This document shows, one piece after another, positions 1 to 12,000 of a stretch of 64,000 bases of DNA (position 1 is the first letter of the stretch; every line of letters begins with the position of its first letter). The stretch comes from Macrostomum hystrix. Its lineage: Eukaryota > Platyhelminthes > Macrostomidae. A program made the position numbers and the translations under genes. The DNA lies in contig CATNEN010000025.1 in NCBI GenBank assembly GCA_950097015.1, positions 2,292,001-2,356,000 on the forward strand. The letters are read 5' to 3'. The notes below the pieces were generated by a model. The model was not told the DNA's origin. It worked only from the letters and a program-made list of their open reading frames with translations, and searched no databases.

Positions 1-351
1 CTGAATCCGGCCAAAGCCGAAGATCAGGAACTGTCAGATCATCTGATGCGCTCCGCTGCCGGACTGCGCGATCGAATCGACGGCGCTGCCACAGCCGCTG
101 CGGCCGCTGCGGCGGCTGCTGCTACAGCGAAGCCTGCGCCGATGCCGTCGCAGCCGCAGCCAGCAGCCTCGTCCGCTTCAGCTGCTGCAGCCGCTGCGGC
201 AGCGGCGGCGTCGGCCGCGGCCGCAGCCGCTAAGCAATCTGGCTCAGCCGGCTGTCGATACTTTCCAATGCGATTGAGCTACTCTGAGTCGACGAATCGG
301 GTGACGCTGGTCTATGCGCAGGAGGCAGCTACGTTGCCGCAGGGGCCCTAG
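1..351 (+). CDS. C-terminal exon of an unidentified protein (partial)
   Basis: The frame is open from base 1 to the TAG at 349-351, so this is the 3' part of a gene that starts left of the window. It encodes about 116 residues. A charged stretch (LNPAKAEDQELSDHLMRSA) is followed by two long polyalanine runs separated by a Pro/Gln/Ser linker, then a non-repetitive tail (RYFPMRLSYSESTNRVTLVY) that looks like folded protein. I do not recognise the family. An AATAAA signal lies about 225 bases after the stop, which fits a last exon. The alanine runs come from GCN repeats and are probably low-complexity expansion. No splice acceptor was needed to keep the frame open, so the exon's left edge is outside the window. 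Confidence 0.5.
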   Translation: MNPAKAEDQELSDHLMRSAAGLRDRIDGAATAAAAAAAAAATAKPAPMPSQPQPAASSASAAAAAAAAAASAAAAAAKQSGSAGCRYFPMRLSYSESTNRVTLVYAQEAATLPQGP

Positions 352-574
352 CAACTGTTCCATCAACAAGCGGGGAGGTTTCACTGCCGCGAAACTGCTG
401 ACTCTGATTGCTGAAACACTTTTTAAGAGCGGCCAGCATAGATAGAACAGTTTATGAATGTTAAAATTAGAGAATGAAACACTCCATTAACACCATCGCA
501 ATGTTTAACGATATCGCCTAGGTCAATTATTAATCCTCTTTCATTCATTGATTCTACATAATGTTACCTAATCG

Positions 575-580
575 AATAAA
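575..580 (+). terminator. polyadenylation signal AATAAA
   Basis: Canonical AATAAA located 224 bases after the stop codon of the plus-strand terminal exon. Bases 352-574 would be its 3' UTR. Position and spacing fit, but no transcript evidence is available. Confidence 0.45.
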
Positions 581-774
581 GGCAGGCCTAGTTTACTGTT
601 GTATTTTTATTTGGTTATTACGAGTATACTACACAAAGCTTTTTATATTCAATCCTGATACCTGATCTTTACATACGAGTAGAAATTGGAAAATGTGTTT
701 CGAAATTTAAGTGATAGAGATAACAAAATCTGTGCCGTAAATTACTGATTTTTAATTGCAAAGCAAGAAGCAGG

Positions 775-945
775 ATGGTTGAGTGGCACAGCGGTTAACT
801 TGTTTGCCTTTCGCACCAATGTCACTAAGCTCGAATCCACGGCGAGGTCATATTAATTTGAAACGCAGTCGCTGAGAGAAGGATTAGCGGCTTCTCTCTA
901 AAGTTACATTCCTGAGGGCCAACCCCCAAGGCAGTTTCTAGAGCT
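775..945 (+). repeat. tRNA-derived SINE, family B, diverged copy
   Basis: The head carries a pol III A-box-like TGGCACAGCGG and a B-box-like AGCTCGAATCC about 40 bases later. The body (cctgagggccaaccycca, then aggca) is shared with the copies at 43570-43775 (minus) and 44447-44645 (plus). Three dispersed copies in both orientations with a tRNA-like head are the signature of a SINE. This copy is the most diverged body but keeps both boxes. Confidence 0.6.
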
Positions 946-1380
946 TTTCTCTTTAAAACGAATCAGTGAGAACATATATGGGCGTATATTAGCAATTAGC
1001 GGAATAGGGAAGCTTCAACACAGGAAAATTTATTATACTCATTCTAAAGTCATCATCACAAATCACTGTCATCGATCCATGTCACTTATTGTGTCTTAGT
1101 TGAGGAGGGTGGCAACTGCAAATCGGATAATTAATGTAGGCCGCTTAGTTTCACTGTCGCCCTAATGCAAAGGAAATTTGGCCAATTACTGATGAGTGCC
1201 TTGTGACAGTTAACGACTGTGAGCAGAAACTAGTAAAAATAATGCCTTCCTTCCCTCCTATATTGAGATGTCTGACAACTAAATAATACAATCAGCAAAA
1301 AATACTACTCGCGTGTCACTCTACTCATGAAAGTAGCACAAGAAGCAAAACCATTTATACGAAATTTTAGATGCTAACAT
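946..1380. other. noncoding, no feature seen
   Basis: AT-rich sequence between the SINE and the 41-bp array. No credible exon or repeat was recognised. It probably lies within the tankyrase transcription unit (intron), since tankyrase runs leftwards from 3.07 kb. Confidence 0.4.
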
Positions 1381-2405
1381 ATAGGATTCTGGGTCTCCAA
1401 TCCCAGCTCATCATCTTCAAGCTAGGATTCTGGGTCTCCAATCCCAGCTCATTATCTTCAATCTAGGATTCTGGGTCTCCAATCCTAGCTCACCATCTTC
1501 AATCTAGGATTCTGGGTCTCCAATCCTAGCTCACCATCTTCAATCTAGGATTCTGGGTCTCCAATCCTAGCTCACCATCTTCAATCTAGGATTCTGGGTC
1601 TCCAATCCTAGCTCACCATCTTCAATCTGGGATTCTGGGTGTCCAATCCCAGCTCATTATCTTCAAGCTAGGATTCTGGGTCTCCAATCCCAGCTCATCA
1701 TCTTCAAGCTAGGATTCTGGGTCTCCAATCCCAGCTCATCATCTTCAAGCTAGGATTCTGGGTCTCCAATCCCAGCTCATCATCTTCAAGCTAGGATTCT
1801 GGGTCTCCAATCCCAGCTCATTATCTTCAAGCTAGGATTCTGGGTCTCCAATCCCAGCTCATCATCTTCAAGCTAGGATTCTGGGTCTCCAATCCTAGCT
1901 CACCATCTTCAATCTGGGATTCTGGGTGTCCAATCCTAGCTCATCAGCTTCAATCTAGGATTCTGGATCTCCAATCCTAGCTCATCATCTTCAATCTAGG
2001 ATTCTGGATCTCCAATCCTAGCTCATCATCTTTAATCTAGGATTCTGGATCTCCAATCCTAGCTCATCATCTTCAATCTAGGATTCTGGATCTCCAATCC
2101 TAGCTCATCATCTTCAATCTAGGATTCTGGATCTCCAATCCTAGCTCATCATCTTCAATCTGGGATTCTGGGTCTCCAATCCCAGCTCATCATCTTCAAT
2201 CTAGGATTCTGGGTCTCGAATCCAAGCTCACTATCTTCAATCTAGGATTCTGGGTCTCCAATCTCAGTTCATCATCTTCAATCTAGGATTCTGGGTCTCC
2301 AATCCTAGCTCATCATCTTCAATCTAGGATTCTGGGTCTCCAATCCTAGCTCACCATCTTCAATCTAGGATTCTGGGTCTCGAGTGCTCACTCAGCATCT
2401 TCAAT
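1381..2405. repeat. 41-bp tandem array (about 25 copies) with a hairpin in each unit
   Basis: Each unit has CTAGGATT, ten spacer bases, then AATCCTAG, i.e. an 8-bp inverted repeat. Variants exist in which both arms change together (CTGGGATT with AATCCCAG, near 1627 and 2160), alongside units in which only one arm is changed. The array ends less than 20 bp from the splice donor of the tankyrase exon, so it occupies the 5' end of that intron as transcribed on the minus strand. Confidence 0.9.
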
Positions 2406-2429
2406 CGTTGTCTATGAGACAAGACTCAC

Positions 2430-3069
2430 CTGTGAGCACAAGTCGCACCTCGCCTTCTGCTAAATCTAGCGGCGTCCGACCATCGTTGTTGTGCGCTGTC
2501 GGATCGGCTTTGCGCTGAAGCAGCAGCAGGCAGGCCTCCAGCTTGCCCTTGGCCGCAGCCTCGTGCAACGGCGTGTAGCCCCAGTTGTCCTTCAGGTTCG
2601 GATCGGCGCCTGAGTCCAACAGTAGGAGCACAACATCGCAGTGGCCGAAGGAGCAGGCATTGTGCAGCGGCACCAATCCGCCCTCGTCGCGGGCATTGAC
2701 CGGGGCGCCGCTCTGCAACAGCGCGGCAGCCACTTCGTGCCTACCGAAACCGGCGGCAAAGTGAAGCGGCGTGCTACCCTGGCCGTTGGGATCGCGCAAT
2801 AAGGTGCTCTGGTGAGCCAGGGCCAGCAGCCGCCTGACGCGAACTAGGTCGCCAGATCGGCAAGCCTCGAATAAATCAGTCGATGACGCGACGTCTGGTG
2901 CTGGCGTGGACGGTGCAGAAGTAGGCAGCAGCTGCTGCTGGAGCTGAGGCAACGTTAGTAGCGGACATGGAGACTCATTTAACAGCTCCAACGACGATTG
3001 CTGCTGCGGCGAGTGGGAATCGTTGCAGGGGGTGGCGCCACCCGATACAGTGCGCGCGCCACTAGGCAT
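2430..3069 (-). CDS. TNKS: Tankyrase, first coding exon (N-terminal ankyrin repeat cluster)
   Basis: Poly-ADP-ribosyltransferase of the tankyrase family; only the N-terminal 213 codons are in the window. After a low-complexity leader of about 67 residues come ankyrin repeats that closely follow the start of tankyrase ARC1: LFEACRSGDLVRVRRLL, PLHFAAGFGR, GLVPLHNACSFGH, YTPLHEAAAKGK, ending RLVLTG, where vertebrate tankyrases read AVLTGEY. ARC1 binds tankyrase substrates. The exon starts at a clear acceptor (pyrimidine tract plus CAG ending at 3087) and ends at a CAG/GTGAGT donor (exon ends 2430). I chose the ATG at 3069 because it lies inside the exon; an in-frame ATG at 3117 is upstream of the acceptor. 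The acceptor implies an upstream noncoding exon. The SAM and PARP domains must lie left of the window on the minus strand, beyond the opposing gene end at 351, which would place that gene inside the intron or overlapping it. The poly-Gln/Pro leader is shorter than the human N-terminus. Confidence 0.9.
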
Positions 3070-3088
3070 GGCGCAGCACAAATGGGCT

Positions 3089-5949
3089 GCAGAAAAAAAT
3101 GAGATATTCTTTACCAATATGAATGAAAGCTGTATCTAATTTGGCACTAAAAGTGACCTCGAAATAGCAAAATAAGTATTAATCAGTTTTGTCACTCTTA
3201 GACAACAACTTAAATGTGCAATTTTAGAAGTTGAAATACATATCATTGCATTACATATTAGCTAGCTACCACAATAAAATAAGATAGAAACACTTGCCTA
3301 AATTTAAATCTTAGCTAATACAAAGTAACAGGCTTATAAATATCTATTTAAACTATAAAGTTTACTATAAAGAAAAGGCAAATTAAGTGTCTTAGTCTAC
3401 TTAACAAGTCAATTATTTATTTGCATTAAACACTAAACCCCCTTTACTAATACAAAAAAATCATGCATTGTCTTATATCAAAATGTTTTGACAATAAAGC
3501 AGCAATAAAGTTTTACTTATGACAAAAAACAAAAAATTGCTTGTAAATAAAAGCATTTCAAAGTAAAGCTATAAAGGTATTGCCTACAAAGCCCCTATTG
3601 GAATAAAGATAGAAAACTTGTGGACGTGTACTTGTACATGTACTTAAGAAAAAATGCAAGTCATTTTATCCAACTTTAGCATTGTAATGTGATGAAAATT
3701 CTAGCAGATACATAGAACTGTTTTGTTAATTCTAGCAGTTAGTTGTTATTTTATGGCCTATGCTTTCCTATGCACTTATTTTTTCCTGTAGAATCGATAG
3801 GAAAGCAGTACAAAATAAAAACACCAATGCTATGTATGCTGTGTAGCTACTTAGCACATACCAAACTGCACTTTACACAACTCCCAAAAAGGCACACTAG
3901 ACACAGCCAAGACTATCTGCAGATTGTCAACTTTTTTCTAATAAGGTCCAAAGCTATAAATACCCATACCAAAATGAAGAGCTACCCATTAGCAATTAAG
4001 CAATACATAATTAAACTACAAAGGCTCTAAAACAAGATGTACAAAGTATTGAGTCATTGAAAATTATATATATACAATTTTTTATACATAGTTCATTATC
4101 ATGAAGCAAGGATAGGATTTAAATTGCCCTACAAATTAACAAATTAGGTAACAGTCAATAAACAAAAAATATGTAAAAAATGTAGTATCCCTTGTATCTC
4201 TAAAGGTTGGAGAAAAAAAGAACTGGCACAATCCTATCATTATTGTGTCTGTAAATGGGGTATTTCTGGACATGAAGCTAAGCTGGACTAATTTTTCTTT
4301 ATGAATGCAGCTTTAAATCTTTTAGGTTTCGTAGACTAGACTACGCCTTAAATTGACTAAATGAACTAGATTCTCGACTACTAATCTACTATATTATACT
4401 TAATTTTAAACTGACTCACTTCCCTAGCACATCTTTAATTAAAAATGCTTAATGCAACAATGTATGTTGCATGTGTACAATTAAAATTAAGAATACACTC
4501 TTATTTTCATACGTACAAAAGTTAATTTACGTATTCGATTTAGCTTATTCAGAATTTCTGAATTCATTTTTATTTTGAATGCTCATTAATATTTTTCGCG
4601 ATTCCAGGAATATTTAGGAAATATTATAACAAACTGTAGACATATTCTACACATAAACCAACATGAATCAAAGTATTTAGTTGTTTTTCGTTCTAGTATT
4701 ATAAAAATTTGATAACCAACGATTTGATTTGATTTAATCTTTGAAAAAAAAGACCAACTCTAAGTCAAAAGCAAGTTCACTTGACTGCGATAGTGCAATG
4801 GTTGTTGAAGGCAATACTTTTCAGTAATTTAGGTAAACTTAGTTATTACTTAAATGTCAATTTATTTAATAACTCTCATTTAGTTAGGTTACGTCTTTTA
4901 GTGTCTATCACTGCGAATAATTGACTGGTGAGAAACGCTTGACCTGGGCGGGTTTCGTGACAGCGACTTTCTAGTTGCGAATAAATGCACAACCTATACA
5001 GTTATCAGGTTTAACATACAGATGTCACGAAATTGACCGTCGTTCATCCTTCCGTCTATCCATTTTCGTAATTAACATCCATCAATAGTTAAGACACCAC
5101 GCGACGTGGCGCAACTAACTATACTGAATTGTTGGACTCATTTTGATGTTACGAGATGTTTAGCCTCGTGTATAGAATTCCGGGTATTTTTAACTGCAGA
5201 CAGTCCACAACAAAGGAATAGGAGCATGGTGTGTTCGTTTTTATATGTAACGTACCCACCCAACCCATGCTTTTAGTTTTGTAGAACCGTTAAAAATTAT
5301 GCTAACTCCTTTCATTACTCCAACATTGAAATTGAAATCATTGAAAACAAGGTTTCAGTAAGAAAGCGGAATGACATTTTTTCAATTGGAGATAGAGTAC
5401 GAACAAACGAAACTCGCTGATTTTGTCCATACAACTGAAATACAGTGGATTTTTACAGCATTCCTTAACGAACTGTTGCTGAATTTAGTATTTTACAAAT
5501 TCTATTTTTTCCAGTCCAAGCATGGATTGTGGACAATGGGATTGTGGACAGTGGAAACAAAAGATGGGCAGATTTTTTGTACACGGAAATCTTTTTACAA
5601 TAAAAGATCGCCTTTGCGGTGTAAGTAGTAAACTGTAGCTTTATAATACTAATGTCAATTATTTACTAGAGAGTAATTTTACTGTATCAAAAGTCCAGAA
5701 ACAAAGTGCCAAATGGTGTATTAGTGGGTGCAGTGGAACTAGGAAAAGCAAGCGAGATATGCTTGCGAAAATCGAATCATAGCAAAGTTTAGATCAGAGG
5801 CTAAAAGGTGAATGAGGCATCGATAGCGCCCGTATCGATTAATATCGCGCATACTGAACACAAACGCACACAAGCACATGCACACCAATGAGAGGGCGAT
5901 ATTTTTTATAATATTGCACACCTAATGAAGAAGGGTAAACCTGTAGTTT
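3089..5949. other. AT-rich noncoding stretch (tankyrase 5' region)
   Basis: No exon was recognised. The short open frames at 3743-4030 and 5371-5628 are AT-driven and have no coding character. The undetected 5' noncoding exon and promoter of tankyrase should lie here, because the first coding exon begins at a splice acceptor and the next minus-strand gene ends near 5.95 kb. Confidence 0.4.
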
Positions 5950-5955
5950 TTTATT
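5950..5955 (-). terminator. possible polyadenylation signal of the ADD gene
   Basis: AATAAA on the minus strand, about 400 bases past the stop codon at 6356. It is the best candidate I see in the AT-rich 3' region; AATAAA is common by chance in such sequence. Confidence 0.3.
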
Positions 5956-6355
5956 TTAATTAGCGTTATGCTACAATATGTCCGGTAATATTGTAATAAA
6001 GCTAGCAATGTTCTTTACCTTTTTATAAGCTAACGCCAATTTATATTAAAAAGGGCTTCTACACTACGATGCAGGAAAATTCTTAATAATGTCAGGCTTT
6101 GCTAACAATGAGCAAAATAAATTTTAAGCCCAACTAAAATAAATGTAAGAGACGACAGAACTATTACGAGGTGGGATTTTAAATTTAACAAGAAACAGCA
6201 TAAAAAGAGAATTGAGAGAACTCGCATTTGTTGTCACTTTTCCAAAGTGATAATCTTCGTTAATACAACGAATAATCGAATAGAATGTTTTAATGGAAAA
6301 AGTTCATCAAACAGCTGATTGAAAATATCGTTTGATAAGACAACCCGGCTGTGCG

Positions 6356-9084
6356 TTAGGCTGTAGCGGCGGAAGCTTCAGCAGCAGCTGCCGTTGAAGG
6401 TGGTGCAACTTCGCCAAAAGTCGCGTCTGCGTTGATTTCTTGTAGCTGGTGCCGAGGTCGCTTTTCGCTAGGTGGTGCCGAATCGCACGAGTTGCTCTCG
6501 GCGCCGCTATCTGCAGCGCCATCGTTGTCGGCATCAGGCCGCCGTTTTGTCGGTCCGATGCGCTCCGACAAAGGCGACGCCGCAGCATCAGTAGTACCGC
6601 CGGCATCGTCCCCAACACCGCCATTCACAGTGGCTGTCTGATCGTCAGCGACATCTGAGACCTCATCTGGCGGCGGGACTTCTTCTGGCGACGCGTCAGG
6701 CTCAGATGACTCGGCAGGTCCGTCGGCAGTCGGAATCCTTCGCGGTTGCTGCAACTTTCTACCGCATTTTTCACGCCGTCTGCGCGCTTCTAACAGTTCA
6801 AGAATGGCGGCTGGCTTGCCACCACCGCTAGCACTGCCGGTAGCAGTTGGCGCAGCAGATGCGGGAACCTCAGGTTGATCCGACTGCTTGCCAGCCGCTA
6901 CTTTATTCTCGGATTCAATGCTGCTATTATTATTCTTATTATTGTTCTCAGCGTCGTCGTCATCGTCGTCACTCAGAACGACCACCATTTCTGGCACAAC
7001 CTGCGCCGGCTGACTAGGACGCGACACGGACGTTGCCTGACGCTGCTGCGATTGGCGCTGCTGCGATTGCTGGACAACCTGGGCATGCGAATGGTAGCGC
7101 GACACAACCGGCACTGACGACTGAATCAATTGCTGGGTCGGCCCGGCGGATCTGGTTTGCGAAGTATGCAGGCCCGACTGCTGCATTTGCCGATCTGCTG
7201 TTGCGCCAACCGAGGATCCGGTCAAATCGATGACAGACGAATCGACAGCGCCAAACCTGGCGCCAGTCCTGTTGCCAGTCTTGCGCATCATATGCTTGTC
7301 CTCCTCGGCTATGAGGCTGCGTAGCTTACCCAAACGTAGGAATAGGTGCATTCTGTAGGCGCTCTTGAAGCGCGCTACAACCTGGGTCTTGTCCGCAAGA
7401 GTGGACGCACCATTGAAGTCCTGCATGAAGCGACTGTACTGGCGCATCATGCCCTGCAGCAGTGAGACTGTGGCGTTTAGTGCCGTGCCGATGCTACGCA
7501 CATCAACCGACTCAATGTCGGCCAGAATGTTCTCAATGCGCACATTCTGCTTATACCATTGCTCGGTGCGCTGGGTTACACTGGCTTGATTACCCATCAC
7601 AGCTACGCCGGGCGCGACATGTTGCTGCTGCTGCTGCTGCTGCTGCAACTGTCGGCGCTGCTGAAGTTGCAACTGCTGCAACTGTTGCCGATTTTGCTGC
7701 AAATTCGGCTGGTTCTGCTGCTGTACCAGCTGACGGTGAGGCTGCAGCGGCTGTTGAACCGATGGCGCCCGGCTAGTAATCTTTGGCACGGCGCTCAAAT
7801 CAAGCTGCATGCCACCAATGGAAGCACTGTTAGACAAGCCCACGCCGCCGCGAACACTGCTGTAGGCGATGGTGGGTGTCGCAGCGGCTACTAGAACTGG
7901 TCCGGGCCGGATCTGTTGCAGCTGAGGAAGCGGCAGCGGCTGCAGTTGCGGCTGCGCTTGCATTACCGGAGTTGAAATCGGCGCGGCGACGGCCTTCTTT
8001 GCTTGAGCAACTTTATGCTTCTCGGAGCGCTTGTTGACCTCCTGGAGTAAGCCGAATAAAAAAGTTAATACTTTTTAAATTAATTTCTTTATTCTGTAAT
8101 GGTGCAAATAGTATTATAATCAAATAAAATAACTATTGCCAGAGTACTGGAAACGCAATATACCTGAAAGTGATCCTTGACAGCCTTGATGACAATCGTA
8201 GCCTCCTCCTGCAGATGCCGCAGAGAGCTTTGATCGCAGGCAAAACAAAGCCAAACAGAATCGTCCGGTAAGCTTTCAATTTCTTGCAGAGCGCTTCTAC
8301 CTAGATTGCGCTTGATGCAGGTGCGACAAAACGAATGCTCGCAATTATCGCAGCAGATCAGCGAGCCGCCCTCGCCGCACCAGCGGCACTGGTTCTCCTT
8401 GCCCTGCTCGTCCGAGTCGAAATGACCGGAGGCGTAGAATTTGTAGCACTTGTGGCAAACCAGCACCTTCAGCAGCGGATGGACCTGCGTGACAAGATGG
8501 AGAACATTAAAGTTTGCAAGTGTAATTAGTTTGTGATTCGCTCTGGATTATCATGCCCTCTAGTATGCGTGGCTTCAATCTCTCCTCACTTATCTTACCT
8601 CCGCGAAGCCAATAAAATGCTTTATAGGCTTCTTTACTGTTCCTAGCCAATATAGACTACTTGCGTCTACTGATATCATATCAATCTTTGAAATACAAAA
8701 ATAAGCAGTGCTACTTACATCCATAGTGCCGTTGTAGGGATTAACTTTTTTTCCGCAGGCCGTACATTTCACAGTGTCATAGATTCCAGGCGCGGAGCAT
8801 CTGGCGGCGCCAGATGAGGCCTGGTCGAAGCAGCCGACGTGGCCGCTGTCGCCAGTTTCGGTGACCGCTTCCGGCTGCACAACAACAGTGCCATCTTCGA
8901 GCTGCTGTTGGCCTTGGCCATTAATAATCGTGGCCGCGGTGATAATAGACATTATTGGAGTGTCCGACGGAGGGCCAGATTCCGGCGACTGGGGCATAAC
9001 AATAGATAATCCGTTAGCCGAAGGTTGTCCTTCATCGTCGCTATCGTTGGCTACGCGGCGGATAGCGCTTTGCTTGGTTCGCAT
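6356..9084 (-). CDS. ATRX-type ADD domain protein without helicase (ADD1-like)
   Basis: Three exons join in frame: 9084-8719, 8484-8164, 8041-6356 (790 aa), each intron GT-AG. The ADD domain spans residues 107-205: a GATA-like finger (C107, C110, C132, C135, split by intron 1) and a PHD-type finger (QCRWCGEGGSLICCDNC, then FCRTC, then CFAC). It closely resembles the ATRX ADD, which reads the histone H3 tail with unmethylated K4 and methylated K9 at heterochromatin. Exon 3 has a polyQ region, a helical domain (YKQNVRIENILADIESVDV onward), two likely SUMO-interacting motifs (VIDLTGSS near 500; VVVLSDDDDDD near 580) and a long acidic, disordered tail. The protein stops without any SNF2 helicase, as in Drosophila, where dADD1 and XNP are separate genes. 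The start ATG at 9084 is the first in frame; a CAG just upstream (about 9100) could be a cis- or trans-splice acceptor. Nuclear location is inferred. Confidence 0.85.
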
Positions 9085-12000
9085 GATTAACTACTTCTGA
9101 GTAAGATGAGCTGCGTTCACTTATCGCTGCAGGTTATCGCTAATGTTATCTTTGGCTCCAATCGTTTTTGCACAGTCTAGTCGTTTACGGATTCTCCTTT
9201 TAGCGAGGTTGGTTGCTGCAAAATAAGGCAGGCGTGAAACACTGCCGACTATGACACACTCAACTTGGTTAAATAGAAGACTCGGCGTAAATGTACAACA
9301 GGGGAAGAGGAACGGTGGCTGTGCTTGTGATTGGACAAAAATAATTGAGGTGGGCTAGTAGAAAAAATGCAGAAGCAAATGACAGGGAAGACCGCGTTTG
9401 GTTACTGAAGAATTGAGGGTGGAAAAATATAGAGATTTTTGCGCGGGCCACAGTGGTAAGAGGGGACAGGAAAGGAAAACCTCTCCAGTGTTCAGTAGAA
9501 TAGCAAGCAAGCACAGAAAGCCTGCCCCTTTTCTACCCCCCACTATCTTTTGCGAAGGTTATGGGGGCAGTCCCACCCACTCATGCCTACCCTAGCTTGG
9601 TCATGTGACTTGCAACCTGCAAGCCCACCCCACACGGAGCGCGAGAAGCGCTTGCACACTGTACATTTTTAACTCTCTCCCCTTATTCAAGTCAGCGCGA
9701 CACATTCATTCCCTCTTCAAGCGCCCTTTCGTCCTAAACGTTCCGGACCAGTCAAAACCAATGAATGTACATCGCACACGCGCTGATCACGCGCTAATCA
9801 CGCGCTGATCACGCGCTGGCCGTGTGATAGAGAGACAGATTGGACGCCTAGAAGGCCGAACGGAGGGAAAGACAGAAAGAGTGGGTTTAAGATTGGTAAA
9901 GAGCTAGGGTTTTACGCACAGGGTTTATACGCAGGTCCACCCCAGCCGGAAAAAACCGGTTTTGTATTCGGAGCAGCAAGCAATCCAATCCAATCCAATC
10001 CAGCAATCCAAGCAATAAGGGAAATAAACGTCAAAGAAAGTGTACTATGTACTTCATACATACAACGAATAAAGCCAAAAAATACGCGGTAAAAATGATA
10101 TGTAATTATTTTTTTCGCATAAATTAGGAAGGGCGGTAAATTATGACGCACTTTTTAGCTATCGAAATCCAAGAAACCAGTAATGAGTTTTTTTGTTACC
10201 AAGTTATGCCTAATATAGAAAAATGCTTACATGGTCCGTATAAAATAATAACTAAAATATAGGCGAAAGTGAGCTTGTCGATAGTTACTTTGTAATTGAA
10301 AAATAAAACCACATGCTAATCAAAATCTAATAAAACTAGTCCGTACTCACTTTAGATTTTGAGAAGACAACCTGGGACGGGGAGAAGATCAATACAAATA
10401 TTTCTGCAACTACAACTTACCTGCAAAAAACTTAGTTTTCGAGTACTTCATACGATTCGCAGGTCCAAGATATGGAAGTTTGGATGCTGAAAGACTAGAT
10501 CAGTTGCTTAACTTGATTGCCTTGCTATGCCCGTACAAACAAAGATTCAGAAATCCCGAAGTCATGCTGAACTATTTACTACTCGCTCTAAATTGGTATT
10601 GCTAATTAACCCTAAATACATATCTCAGACCTAATAATTTAAACTAAGTTTTTAGGGAAAAGTAAAAGAAAAAAACGAAGATATTAAAATTGCAAGACAT
10701 CTCTTCCAAGGACACAATCACACAATGGTCCTTGTTCCACGAGCGTTTATCTACATAAAACACAGACAGATAAGAGAGACGGAACAGAAGTAGGGTGGCT
10801 TAATGTTTTTCTCGGTCCCTCACTCTAACAGTCAATACGCTAGCACATTTGGTTCGTTTGTTGCCGAGCGCGGTTCTGAGTCCTGACAAGGCGACAGAAA
10901 CTGCCAAGTTTCTAACTAATCCTTCAAAATAATTCAGCTTGAAAAATCGAATAAAGAGAAAGGTGTTTTAGCTATCGAGTACGTAAGTAACGCGATGCGA
11001 CTGACTGATGTCGGTATTGAAAGCATGCGCAACAGATAGCAAAAATCAGGACTAGCGCTCGACTCTCACTTTGGTGTTAAAGGGCACGCTGATCAACCAA
11101 ATCGATTTGCCCACCAGGAAAGGGATACGGCGGCTTAAAAAGCTTAAACAATGGTTAGAGCAAAACAAAAAGAAAATCAGAGAGAAAGATATACAAAGTA
11201 ATTTTTATCACATTCACGCTCGATAAGAAGCTGAGCGCTGATAAAAAAAACCACGACCTAATGAAATACGGGCAAAGAGAGAAGCTTTACAAGCCTTTCA
11301 AAATCGTTTATAGTGATAACTAACTTTAAATATATACACAGAGACACACAAACAATACAAGAATACAGCCAGCTCAAAGATAAGCCAATAGATAGGTCAA
11401 GCAAGGTGTGCACTACTACTAACTCTTATTAGAAGGAGTTTTCTTATATATTTGGGTTAATCAAAAATTTATATAAAGAATTAATTGAATCTTTTTAATT
11501 ACTTAAGGCTGACGTTTACAGGTAACTTCCCAGGGCGAAAAAAATAAATATCAGCAAATGTAAAAAGTCCATGAAAAAAACTATTATAAGCCGACTCGGA
11601 CAGGACCATTGAAGTGAATAACTAACTAATTTGCACAAGAGAAGATTCTACACACTATCATATACAGGCAAACACTGGCGAGAAAATCAGACACCCAACT
11701 ACTTAATCATCAGAAGCAATGAATGAATAAATGAAAATAAATAGTTATATTATTGATGAAAACCACGGTGATACCTAAAGCTGTTTGCATTGACTTGGAC
11801 TTGATTCTGCTGCACACTCAAGAAGTCAGGTGACGCATAGATGATCACGCGATCATGATTTAGAAGGCCAGATAACAAGACCCTATATGAATTTGAACCA
11901 TCATGCAAGCAATAGATGATAAGTATTTGAGTTAATTGTCCCCTTTATGACCAACAGTGCACATTTAGTTTTAAGAAAGCCATTATCAGATCTTAATTAT

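Noticed and set aside
1381-2405. CRISPR-like array
   Set aside because: The units are contiguous without unique spacers, and the DNA is eukaryotic.
6432-7894. Several plus-strand frames opposite the ADD gene
   Set aside because: Shadows of the GC-rich, CAG-rich coding strand of exon 3.
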